64,000 bases of DNA from Nematostella vectensis (taxonomy: Eukaryota > Cnidaria > Anthozoa > Actiniaria > Edwardsiidae): the NCBI RefSeq assembly GCF_932526225.1, contig NC_064037.1, positions 13,715,703 through 13,779,702 on the forward strand, in the 5' to 3' direction. Position numbers and translations under genes: made by a program. Shown in pieces: positions 30,246-42,100 of this stretch; within the stretch, counting starts at the first letter, position 1; every line of letters begins with the position of its first letter. A model generated the notes under the pieces. That model was not told the origin of the DNA. It made no database searches and saw only the letters and a program-made list of their open reading frames with translations.

Positions 30246-32956
30246 ACTAGTTCTATATATATACGTATGCTTATTAATTCCGGCTCGGTTGTTTATTAGT
30301 TTTTATTTATTGTCTTGCTCTCTTTTGTTGACGTGTTTGCTGGAATTAAGCCAGAGACCTGGTTTCCATGACTAATCGACCGTGTGTTGTGTAGGAGGGC
30401 CAGTCTTTTGTGTGCGTTTTTCCTATTGTTCTGTTAATTTCAATGTGGGTTTATTGGGCCTATTGTCTAGAAAAACTGTGAAATTTGACAGTTTTTCTCG
30501 CGTCGTTTTATTGTTATTCGAACAAACAGAAATAAGCACTATAAACTAATAAACAAACATACAAACTAAACCATGCGCGCATTTATGGATCGAAAAGTTT
30601 CTAAAATTTAGACACGTTACGACCATACTTTCAATAAAAAAAACTTGTTCGTTTGTATTCATATCCCGCGGACAGTAAACAATCCGGTTCGAGCAAATAA
30701 AGATCTGAAATAAAAATACACCTTGCGTTTCAACCTAAATTCAGCCACGTAAAACCCCTGCGCTAAAATAAACTTTGTTGTTTGTATTCATCCTGCTGAC
30801 AGTTTTCAACCGGGCTCAGGCAAAAGATATATTTGATATTTGAAATTAAAAATTCACAGTGTGTTTCAACCTTTTTATATTCTTTAAGTATTACCTTTGG
30901 CTTGGAGGGGAAGATGAAAAGTGTTCTTACGTGTTTTTACATTTTTTTTTCGGGAGGAGAAACACATAATTTTGAGAAATTGTTTTATGCTTTCACTGGG
31001 CTGATTGTTACTTGCAGTTAAGTCATATTCAGTTACACTAAGTGTGTCAATTCAAGATAAAGCTATTTTTACTTGTAAATATACTTTAAGATGAATTTAT
31101 CATTTCACCGGGGTGGTTTTAAAAGCGCAAATGTCTAAATATATCTGTATTAATTACTAAATGCATATCTCTACTCGGAAGAATGGGAAGTATAACGCGT
31201 CTCATATGAAGTACGGAAAGCATCAAAAGTATAGATATTCAAATACTTAGAGAGCATGCGCACTTTATTTTCCCGGGCGTGATTTTACTGTGTTCTACCA
31301 AGAGACCATGGTATCTTGGTTCTACGGATTGTTCGTTCTTGTGAGATGCGTTTTTTGCCCGTGCGGTTGACCGTATCTAAAAACGTTTATTCTATCGTGT
31401 AATTTCTTGAGATGAAACCATTCACATACCCAAAAAAAGAATCCACACCGACCCCCAAAAATATATTTATTCTCTATTCGACTCTTTTTAAAGAGCCTAA
31501 AATCTATCATTTTTACGTGACGCGGGCTGCCTGGCTTGATGGTTTTTCTTTGCAGGGGAGGCCACTAAGTTCAGTTCACGTCGTCACTTTTCATATTTGT
31601 TGTTCGTTTCTTATGTTTTTATTATAAATCTTTTCATAGATCCGCTTAAATATTTCAATGACACGGCAAGCTAAAACTTATCTGATAAATGAAGGTTTTG
31701 GTGCTTTCGTCTCTTCGCTCGGAGACTGGAAATTGTTCAACTGCTCGCCGAATAAGGTAGACACAAGAATGAAGCTTTCTGACAAGACCGCGTTCATTAC
31801 TTTAAAGACATTAACGAGACTTGATGTCTTATCAGAGCACGGGAATACCTATAATCTGGATTGCCATGTTTTCGTGAAAGGCTCGCTAGAATAAGTGTGT
31901 CACCAAATTCTTCTATCTTTTATCTTCCAATATTAACAAACCAAGGGCTGAAAGATTTCGATAACTTCGCGAAACTTATCGCATGGACAGTAAAAGCACC
32001 TGCTTTCGTACATTAAGCAGTGATTTGATGTTGGATTATGCTTTTAGGGAGTATAAATTCCAAGCTTCAAGTTTTAACTCTAGAAATCAAATAAGTTTTT
32101 TAGGTTCGTTCACAAAAGTCATTCATTCAGTCGGATCAGTGTTGTCATAAGTAAAGGAGCGAATTTTGTCAACGAAATCTTACTTTATTTTATTATTCAA
32201 TCGACCTTTTCCTCAACCTGTCACAACAAAAAGAAACATCTATTTCTGACAAGACCGCGTTCGTTTTACTCTAAAGACATTTACGAGACTTAATGTCTTA
32301 TTAGAGCACGGGAATACCTATAATCTGGATTGCTATGTTTTCATGAAAGGCTCGCTAGAATAAGTGTGTTGCCAAATTCTTCTATCTTTTATCTACGAAT
32401 ATTAACAAACCAAAGGCAGAGTAAGTACTGGTTTAAGCAGCTAGCACAAAGGATTTGAAATGCAATTTCCTGTTTGTTGATGTTGTTGTTTGTTTGTTTT
32501 GCTAGAAGGATTTCATTGTTGGAGATATGTAGTTGGATATATTTAGACATTTGTCTGTAAAAGTCCCAGACATATCATACTATTTGATCTTTTGAAACTT
32601 GTAAACCATGCTGGGGACCATTTCTGCCATTTATAACAACAGTCTTTTAATCTGAGACCAAATTTGCAAGGCAATGTCAGTAGAAAAGTCAATCATTATA
32701 TATAAATGTGACATTTTGTTCATATCTACTATTATCTCCACTCATTCTCTGTATATACAATAACATATAATTGTGGTGCGGGAAAATATTAATCTCCTAG
32801 GAGGTGTATATTGCATTTTATCCCAAGTTTCTCAACCAATCAAATCGCTTGTTCTTGGGAGGTTCCCAAGTTTTACATACTAATTGTTTATATAGGATCA
32901 TAAAGGTCTTCTTGAGATCAAGTAAAACAAACAATGTTGTCTTGTCTCACTCTCAG
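30246..32956. other. Upstream region between T-box (minus) and GLT1D1-like (plus) genes
   Basis: The two genes are head to head, so their promoters and 5' exons should lie here. Weak tandem similarity of about 115 bp exists between about 30620-30740 and 30765-30890 (both with tttgtattcat, gacagt and gtttcaacct). No conserved coding segment was recognised, and the N-terminal exon of the GLT1D1-like gene was not found. Confidence 0.5.
31775..32398. repeat. About 150-bp direct repeat, 471 bp apart
   Basis: 31775-31925 and 32246-32395 share ctgacaagaccgcgttcatt-like starts, gagcacgggaatacctataa and aaaggctcgctagaataagt. The second copy has a few substitutions and an indel that shift the frame. 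The first copy lies in a 78-codon frame at 31658-31894, but the frame is not kept in the second copy, so protein coding is doubtful. Confidence 0.75.
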
Positions 32957-35900
32957 GGATGGTTTGACGAAGTGCGACGTTGAGTGTGTATTGGCTGGAG
33001 TGCATCAGTTTGGTAGCTGCAATGATCTTGACGTCTTCATCAAGTCCAATCAAATCCATTGTGTTGTTGGTATCCATGCTTGGAGGGCAGGCTATTTACT
33101 TTGGGGTAAATATATAACACAAAAGCTTAGGACATTTTGTGCCTATGGTCTATTTTACAAAAATATATGACAGAATTCCTTATCTGAACCTATGATATTA
33201 ATCCATGATGTGTTAAAGTAGTTCAAGTTGAATATTGCTATAGTCAAAGTCCTTACTAATATAAAATATATAAAGCACCTATTTCTTTTTTTTAATGTTA
33301 TCATATAGATTGTTTACATTTCATGTTATCTAGATTGTTTTCATTTTGTGTCATCTTAACTGTATACATTTGGGTTTTATTATTTATTGTTTATTTCTTG
33401 TATAATCGTATTTACATTTTGTGTTATCTTATATAGATTGTTTCCTTTTTGTGTCATCTCATATATTGTAAACATTTTGTGTTTCTTATAAATTGTTTAT
33501 ATTTTGTGTAACCTAAAAAAATGTTTACATCTTGTGTATCTTTTAGATTGCTCTGTGCCATACTGCCTTGTGCTTGGTGGAACAGATGTCAATGAACACT
33601 ACAAAGACAGTAGTCACATGGTTGTCATGACAACAGCAATCAAACAGGCAAGGTTTGTATTACATTATAATTAGTTTTTAAAGTCCCTGAATTCACCTTG
33701 AGTATAAACCAACAACATGATTGCCTACAACAATTTTTTTTCAACAAGTCACTTAAATTTTCTGGATTTTTTCCTCTAAATTTCACAAAATGGCTTGTCA
33801 AAAAAATAAGAAAATTTTGTGATTTACCTTTTTAAAAGGAGAAGCAGAAATGTAGCAGAATTCTTAACATTGGCACAATACTTTTGATTAATTGCTCTTT
33901 TGAATGTAGTTTATGTTTACTAAAGTGCTGAATTGTTTAATTCGAAACAAATATTTATCACTTTTAGGAACCTTTCCCCTTTAAGTTAGAATAATTCTGT
34001 ATGTCCTGTGTAACTCCTGAGAAAGTACTGTAATCATGTTATTATAATAATGAGTATTACCACCTTTTAAAGACCTCCTTCATTAATATAAATATCATAC
34101 TTATCATTTGTAAATGTCTTGCTCATATATACCCACATTAAAAATGTTAATATCCCATGTTAACTCTATCTTTGACAATTCATCAGATGTGTTGTTGCAT
34201 TCAGTAAACCCATGTTTAGAAGGGCTGTTGAATTATGGGTATGTGTATCATTTGTTTATTTTGTCTTATTCATTTGTAACAAAATTTATCCATGGTAAAT
34301 ACATTTGTTAACACTTTCCTCTAGCATTATACTCTATACTTATCCAAGATGTCGAAAAGGTGTTAGAAAATATGTGCAATACTAGCACTTTAGATGCACA
34401 GAGATACAGTAGAACCATCAGTCCAATTTCAGCAAAACTAATCATAAACCAGTCTCAATGGCCTCGGCTTAACAACATGTGTGACAATAAACCATGTCAA
34501 TTCCTAAATTGCTGATAATAAAATGTTCTCAGACCATTTCGTTTTCAATCTGGTACTGCTCTCTTTCTTGTGATTTAAAAAACGAAATTTGGAATTTTTA
34601 ATCAACTTATTTTAATTGCAGCCTGAGTGTGAAGAAAAGACTCTGATACAGCCACAGGGTACAGTAATTACGGAGCAATTATCACTTCAAGCCTGGATAA
34701 ACATAGATATTATATTTGTCAGACATTGTGTGCAAAGCACTTTGTGTGTTTAGTCATCCACAGGACATGATAATAGAAATGACTTCCGTAACAACCCCTA
34801 AAGGTTGAACGAGATCTTCTAAACATTTATCATTTACATTACTTGTGTTGAATCATCGAAGAAAATCAATCACAGCTTGAAATTTCCATTTCCATTTCCA
34901 TCTCAAAACCTGGATAATTCTACCTGAAACAATTATTTGTTTCCCCTACATCATGTATTAAGCACATTTTTTTTTATAAACAGTGTGAAGTCGTTTGTGG
35001 AATTTGTGTTTTATTAGTTTTTAGATATTTAAGTGAACAATAACTACAAGCTAGCAGCTCTTCTAGAAGTAGTCTCCGGCATTATGTTTGTTCGCACAAC
35101 ACTAAAATGAATTTTTGTTTTGTTAAAAGCTGTTTCAGTGAGCCCATCGAGTGCATCATTTCAAGCAAGATTTAAAAACTTTTGTAAGTATACCATGAAT
35201 GATCGAAGACAGTAGAGAGTATGGCCACACTGAGAACGGGAAGGGAGAGTGTGGAGGTTGTGCGGCCATACTCTTTACTTGATTTTTACTTCTGTGGTTC
35301 GGTCTCGATTTCCTCTGAATCCTGCCCAGACTCTTGCTATGTAGGCTAGGGTCAGAGGGGTAAGTCTGTTTTAGCATTCATTTTATTGTGCCTGAAAAAG
35401 TTTTCATGCCTTGATTTTGTAGGCGATGAATCAAATTGCAACTGCCAGGTGCAGGTTAAAGTATGAATCAATTTTTGGTATTTTATCAGTCAATTTAACA
35501 GTTATAGTGATATTTCTAATTTTTGGTAGGTAATCTTTCTTCTTGCTGGTGGAATGAGACCGGTAAAGGATGTTACATTCTTAATGAGAGCTATTTCAGG
35601 TAATAAGAGAGTGATAACTTATCCTATACAAAAAAAGCTGTTGAGAGAGTAGAAAATCTAGCAAGCATGTTTCTATGAAGGAATGTGTAAGGGGTTTTTC
35701 GGGTCTATACGGTGGCTTTGTCTATGGAAAAGAGTGTGTAGTTTAGTTTATTGGCTTTGTCACACAAAAATACTACGGTTTACAATAGGAAATAAACAAA
35801 ATAAAGAAAATAAGAAACAATGTGATAGGAGAAGAAAACAGGGCGTAAGCCCCAATTGAAATTCTTTCCCAACAAATTACAAACAATAAAAATTCTAAAA

Positions 35901-37804
35901 CGAAAATAAAAATCGAATTACATAAAGGGGAGGGGAAGGTGGTACAAAAGAGAATATTAGCTTCAAAAATAACATATTAAAAATAAAACAGGTTTGGACT
36001 AAAAATATTAAAAACAAAACAGGTTTAGACTAAAAGTCCTGGTCTGATTAGAAATTATCAACTTCTTAAAAATGATCACAGAAAACAAACACCCAAGAAC
36101 TACTTTATGTTGCATCATCGTTTTTTGCTGCAGTTTCTTTTTGTTATGACTATTTCAGCCCTGCGTAAAGTTATTATATAGTCTGTATAGCAAATGTTTT
36201 ACAAGCTGTTGGTACAGTAGTTCTACCACATTTTGTATCATAGATTGGCATGAGAGAGACCCAAGAATCCACTTGTTTATTATTGGGCCCGAGGTAAGAT
36301 TATGTGTGCTCGAAAACTATGTAGTATGTTGAGCTGTGCCACAAAAGATTCAATGCAAGTGAGATGACCCCTATTAAAAACAAACATGATAATATTTTTT
36401 TACTTTTCAGTTAGATGAACGGTATGCATCACAGGTCAAGCTGGAAGCCGAAAAGTAAGCAGTGTTATAATTAGGATATTCTAAGGGAGTGTTCATTAAA
36501 TGCCATAAAGGAAGGATAGTAAAAGGGGTACTCCACATATTTGTAACCACCCAAAGGGAGGGGGGGGGGGCTCTGAAAACATATGGTCCTTCTAAGGAGG
36601 GCATAATTTTTTTATGGGCCCGACTTGCAGTTGTTTAAGGGGGTAACAGATATTTTTTGGGACCCTAAAATTTTAAGGTGTCCTTGGTCAGAATCTTCCC
36701 TCCCAACAGGTGTTAGCTAGGATTTTCTGAGAGGGTGCAAAAACATGGATATTATACAAAATTGTTTGTGATCTGGCTATTTGTCATATCACAAAACATT
36801 GCTTTTTGTTGTTAAGGAGTATGCATGTGTTGCATCTAACCCTAATTACATGCTGTTACATTCATATGATCATTTTGATCACTGTGCTACAGATGTCACG
36901 GTGTGGTATTAGTTCCTGGACTACCAACACCAGAAATGCATGCGTGTATGCGTGATTCATTTGCTCTCCTGAACACATCTCTCAGTGAGGGAATGGCTAC
37001 CTCGTTACTTGAGGTAAATAACACTACAGTACATCTTCACCTCTTATAGAGCCAGTTGCTGAAAACTGGTGTTACTTCAAATCTACTCTGGGTACATTGT
37101 TTTGAAGCCTGTAGTGCACCAAGGGTTTCCTTGGAGGGGGAGGGTGTGAAGCCTTATACTATACATGAACAACCTTTTTAGCAATCAAGTGTGTAGGTAG
37201 TGTGAGGTGGGGAGAGCAAAGCTAGCTCAAAAGTTGTATTTTCAATAAGCTGTATCTAACGGGAATTATGCAATTTAATTGTTTCATGTTCTCCTCTATT
37301 ATAGTAGTGAGTGCAGAGTTCTCCCTGCTTGTGTGACAAGATGAGTTCAACACCCGTTGACCTGTTAATTTTATATGTGTATTTCGATAGAAAAGGTTTC
37401 TAGATGGATCTAGTGACCTATTACCAGAGTTAAGGATGCTGATTTGAATCAATTTTAGTCAGTGAATTACTGCCCTGGACCCCACCCTTTGTGTTTTTCT
37501 TCTCACGCAAAGTCATACTCATTTAATCAAGTGACAACCTTCTCTTGTCCAGGCTATGGCACTTGGTGTACCTGTCCTGGCTAGAGACATTGAAGCGAAC
37601 TCAGCAATCATACACCACAGGAAAACTGGATTACTTTTCTCGATACCAGACGAGTTTGTTTCTTTAGCAAGAGAGTTGATGGTGTCCCCTTCACTGCGAA
37701 AGGAGCTGGTTACCCATGCCAGGAAATATGTAGAGATGACACACTCATTCAACAAGGAGAAGAGGACTTATTTCTCAATAATACAACAGATGGTTTCTTT
37801 GTGA
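32957..37804 (+). CDS. GLT1D1: Glycosyltransferase 1 domain-containing protein 1-like, 10 exons seen
   Basis: Exons 32957-33105, 33547-33652, 34187-34238, 34622-34658, 35423-35448, 35530-35599, 36244-36293, 36411-36454, 36893-37013, 37553-37804 join in phase (about 302 residues). The order of motifs follows vertebrate GLT1D1: YCLVLGGTDVNEHY, CVVAFSKPMFRRAVELW, LIQPQG, VIFLLAGGMRPVKDVTFLM, IHLFIIGPE, ALLNTSLSEGM then ATSLLEAMALGVPVLARDIE and HHRKTGLLF. The NTSLSEGM and ALGVPVLARDI segments form the GT-B nucleotide-sugar binding C-domain (E-x7-E-like region, LSEG to LLEA). Donor and acceptor sugars are not known for the family. About 25-30 N-terminal residues are missing from this model: exon 32957 needs two bases from an upstream exon. 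Exons of 26-52 nt make it easy to mis-predict. Confidence 0.88.
33296..33556 (+). repeat. AT-rich tandem repeat resembling the next exon's acceptor
   Basis: Units of about 25-35 bp contain tagattgtttacattt or tgtgttatcttatatagatt. The true acceptor reads ctttagattgctctg. The tag-attg junction recurs at 33306, 33331 and 33434 before the real one at 33544. Base composition is low-complexity, so part of the similarity may be chance. Confidence 0.6.
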
Positions 37805-37999
37805 TTTACCCTTTTACCACCGACAGAATTAAGGTCACATAGCTTATACAGCATAGACTTGGCCGGGTTCTCTAGAGGCATTTTGTGGTCAATAACATGG
37901 CTGGAGGGGGTCGGGGGTGGAGTTTACCCTTTTTTATCCATAGAAAGTCTACTTATTTTTCTGTAATGAAAATGAAATGAATTATGTAATGAAATGCCA

Positions 38000-38400
38000 A
38001 TTTTGTACAAAGAAAAGACAGAATAAGTAATAAAACAATATTTAATATCGTGCTATTTCTAATCAGTATTTGAAAAACTGTTATTCTCCTGTACATTCAA
38101 ATCGATTTCTAATTTTGAATAGAAACTGTTACGTATTGTTACAACAGCATTGTGCAATCAAGAAGTCACTTTTAGGGTTGGTTTTAGCTTTTTTTCTAGA
38201 ACATTTAAATTTTTTATGGAATGTGAATGAATTGAGTTTCAGAAAAAATTAAGATAATTTATACAAATTTTGTACAAAGAAAAGACAGAATGAGTAATAA
38301 AACAATATTTAGTTTCTTGCTATTTCTAATCAGTATCTGGAAAAATGCTATTCTCCTATACATTTGAATCGATTTCTAATTTTGAACGGAGACTGTAACT
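38000..38400 (+). repeat. Tandem duplication containing the polyadenylation signal
   Basis: ttttgtacaaagaaaagaca at 38001 is repeated near 38266. Both copies contain gtaataaaac (AATAAA at 38029 and 38296) and tttctaatcagtat, with about 85-90 percent identity over about 130 bp. They lie 200-500 nt after the GLT1D1-like stop codon and are the likely 3' end signals. Confidence 0.8.
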
Positions 38401-39056
38401 TTTTCTCACAACAAATAGTGTTGTACAACAAAGGATTGCCTTTTAGAATTTCAAATTTGCAAGTGATATTATTATCTGTCCTGGCAGGGGATGCAGACAG
38501 GAAGGGTATATCCTTGGGTTGTATCCTATATTTTTAGCTTGTATCCTGTGTATTTGATGGATTATTAAAGTCTACTACGCAGGTATCTCAATTGAAAAGA
38601 GAAGAATAAAGTTTAAACGCAGTGCTAAGCCCTCATTCCCTCAAACCCAGCCAGCACATTTCAAAATAAAGAATAGGATAAATAATGCCCCACTGAAAGT
38701 CACACTGAAAGGCACACAATGAATTAAAATCTCGAAATAACCATCTACGCATTGGCTTTCCCAAATCAGCCAATGGAAATGGATACTTTTTCACAATTGG
38801 TACTTTGCTGGGATGGCAAAATGGCAGGTGACAGAGGCTGTTCAAATAACATTTCTCTGTCTTGGCTCAGAGTAGCTTCACGGCCCCTTTTCCTCAAAGT
38901 TATACATTACATTCCCCTTTAGCCCCATCCCTCTGTAATAAATGTCTCTCTCTTGGCCCCCTTTTCCTCAAACCAAGAAAGCACATCCCCTTTAGTCCCA
39001 TCTCCTAAACATGTATTGGTCTAGGCTCAGTGTTGTGCTTCATTTTTCACATATGT

Positions 39057-39195
39057 CTAGTCACATTGTAGCAGGCCTTTGTCTCTGGACAGTGTCAGTA
39101 CTTTCTTGTGTAAGTGCAAGTCACCCTCATCGATCTCTAGAGCTTGGAAGTAATGTTCCAATGCTGGGGTCTCGTCACCTCGAGCTTCGTATTGC
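39057..39195 (-). CDS. ERCC6L: Last exon of the ERCC6L-like gene, C-terminal TPR-like
   Basis: The acceptor gttttacag joins in phase with the previous exon's GCA GA end. It encodes [20 protein letters not shown] then [19 protein letters not shown] and a stop, matching the C-terminal ELKECGKIQEALNCLVKALD-type helical pair of PICH. The stop TAG ends at 39057. Confidence 0.85.
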
Positions 39196-42100
39196 CTGTA
39201 AAACAAATCATATTAGGGTGAACGAAAAACAGTACAAACATATGCTTTGATACAGTCTATGGTTGCACCTATCTTTCCACACAACTGAACTACCACACAG
39301 TAATACATGCACCTTTCCACACAAGTGAACTACAGTAGTCTAATTATATATGTCTAAGCTTGTGAATCGAGTAACCGTCTAAAATTGCAGCTACCTTCCA
39401 AGCTGTCTATGAAAGCTTCAATGTTTTGACAGGTTTTGAGCCGGGTTTCCGTGAAGATAAAGGGATGATAGGAATTGTGTACTGATATTCATGTCGGTAG
39501 TTCCGACCTGCGTGACAAACGGTGCAAAACACAGTGCAAATAAAATATTTGTTTCAGAAGCGAACTAAATCCGCTTGAAGCACTGTGAAATTATATCCAT
39601 CCTTTAATAAAATCTTGATCGAGTATCAAATAATACAGGGCTCTATCCCGTTCTAAGAACCTGTGAATTGCGTCACAAAATCTTCTTTTGCTTGGTAGAA
39701 CGAATCATGACAACAGATCCGAATACAAGGTGTCCTTTTGGAATGGTTCTTACACCGGGGTAAAGCCAGGAAAAGTTACATTTTTTCAACTAAGACTTTT
39801 CGATATTCCAAAAAGCGAAAACTATGCTATGTAAGCCGAATCCATGAACTTATACATCTATTTTAATAAACATCAGGGCGATTGGCAAATAGCAGTTAAA
39901 AGCCAAATCGCTTTTTAAGTAAACTTATCGGAGAAATAATTCACATTTTCTAACATTCAGTAGAAAAATGACGAGTCCCATTGTATTATTTAAATGCAGA
40001 ACTGCCATTTGATAATTGGCATTTGCGCTGACAGCGAATATACTTACTCTGCAAGACGGTATTGCCGGTTGTACTCATCTTTCTGGCGCTCGTTCAACAT
40101 GCATGTACACTTGCTGATTGTGACAACATGTGAACTGTGCAACCCTGTCGGACACTTGGCTTGCTTCTCGCTAGCCTGCCCAGGGCTCGACGCTTTCACG
40201 ACTGCCTCGCTGCAGCAGTGCTCACCAGAGCTACTCAAGGTTACAATCTGATCGGCAACAGGGGATATGTTATGGCGGTCTCTTTCCTCGGATGGATTAG
40301 TCGCGTCTGAATCAGAACTGTCAAGACGGCGAACTCGTCTGACGGGCAGGGTTGCCGTGTCAACATCATCATCATCACCTGTTTCATCGTTATCCGCGGT
40401 ATCATCACCAGTAACAATGTCATCCTCATCTTCGCCATCGATAACATCGTCGTCATCATCGTCATCACCACCAATATCTTCTCCGCTAATGTGATCATCG
40501 TCACCACCTTCAATGTCATCTCCATCATCAATGTCATCATCGTCATCACCTTCAATGTCATCTCCATCATTAATGTCATCATCGTCATAACCTTCGATGT
40601 CATCTCCATCATCAATGTCATCATCGTCATCACCTTCAATGTCATCTCCATCATCAATGTCATCATCGTCATCACCGGGGTCACCAATATCGTGACTCGC
40701 ATCTATAACTTCATCAACATTATTACTGCCGGATCCCTCGTCGCCTCTTGAAACATCACTTTCATCACCACTGTTTGACGGGCTTTGCTCTTCGCATTCT
40801 GCCGATACTTCTTCTTCTTCTCTTCTGTGTTCACTATCGGTTTCCTCGTCGCTGCTTTCTATTCGAGCGACACGTCTTCTTGGCTTGCGAGTCAAGCTCA
40901 TCTCGTCATCTTCAGCCCCTAGACTGGACAGCGATACATGCTCAACAACCACGGGGCTTGTCTGACCAATGGATTTGCAGCCTTCTCCAGCAAAAGATGT
41001 CACAATCTTAGAGCCTGTCTGGTCCGTGGATTTGCAGTCTTCATCAGCAAAAGATGTCACAACTTCACTGGCTCCGTCAGCGTTTTCCTGAGCTTGGGTG
41101 TCAAGGAAGTTCGCTGGGGGAGAAGTACCATACACAACACTCCTTCCTTCTAGACCAGTAGAGTGAGTAGAGGAACCGAGCGTATCGAGGCACTCCTCGT
41201 GTACACTCTCTGTCTCCGACATCGACTGCTGTCTGGAGGATGGACGGCTAGTGGTCTCGCTTTCGTCATCGGAATCGTCAACAATGTCTGGGCACGGTCG
41301 CTGGCTGATGCTGCGTCGCTTATGTCTGAGACTTTTTCGCCGCGGCGAGCGTGCAGGGCTGTTGCCTGGAACGTCAATTGCCTGGAACAACCTGTCATCA
41401 AATAGAGGAATAGGCTGAGATGCATCGTCTGTTGATGAAACATCTCCTGCCTCGGGCCTATCGTTATAACCATCCGCCGACGTATTGTCGTAATCAGTCG
41501 TTTCCAGGATCTCGGTCAATCCATCTTTTCCCTCGATATTCAGTTCAAACGTAGGTAGAAATGTAGAATTGGCCAGGGGTAGATTAAGGTCCGAGCTCTC
41601 AATGGAACCAAGGGAGACTTCGCTTGCCGAAGCCTCTAATGCGTGTTTGCTACTTGTATTATTCATACAAGGCTCTTTGACAGCGGAAGTATCAGCATTT
41701 TGATCAAGTATCGAGGCATCTTTAGAGGATTCAGCTAAATCCTCTACAACCGAAGTTTTAGTCAAAGGCTCGAAACTATTGTAGTCGCTTGAACTAGGTC
41801 TAGTGACGTCCTGTATGGCAGAGTCATCAAAGGTAGGCGTATCAGCGGAACGGTCGATCGGTGATGATTCTTCTATGTAGGAGTCGTTTGATAGTGCCAT
41901 GTCTGAAGGAGGGACACTGAAGAAAAATAGAATATCAAAATAAGTAACAAGAGAAATATTCAGTAAGATAGTAGAGTAGCCATATCAGGTGGGCAAGAAC
42001 CAGTTGGTAACTCGAGTAAGAGTTAGCGGGGTTTCGGGTTATTGTTGATGGAGCTATAAAGACGGACACTAAAGGGAAACAGAATTAACATCAAATTATT

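Noticed and set aside
31658-31894. 78-codon plus-strand frame as first exon of the GLT1D1-like gene
   Set aside because: It lacks the GN..T..RI-like N-terminal motif of the family, and the duplicated copy at 32246 has lost the frame.
40241-40751. Met/Thr-rich and Ile/Val-rich frames on both strands
   Set aside because: Shadows of the acidic repeat in the ERCC6L-like exon 41916-40048.
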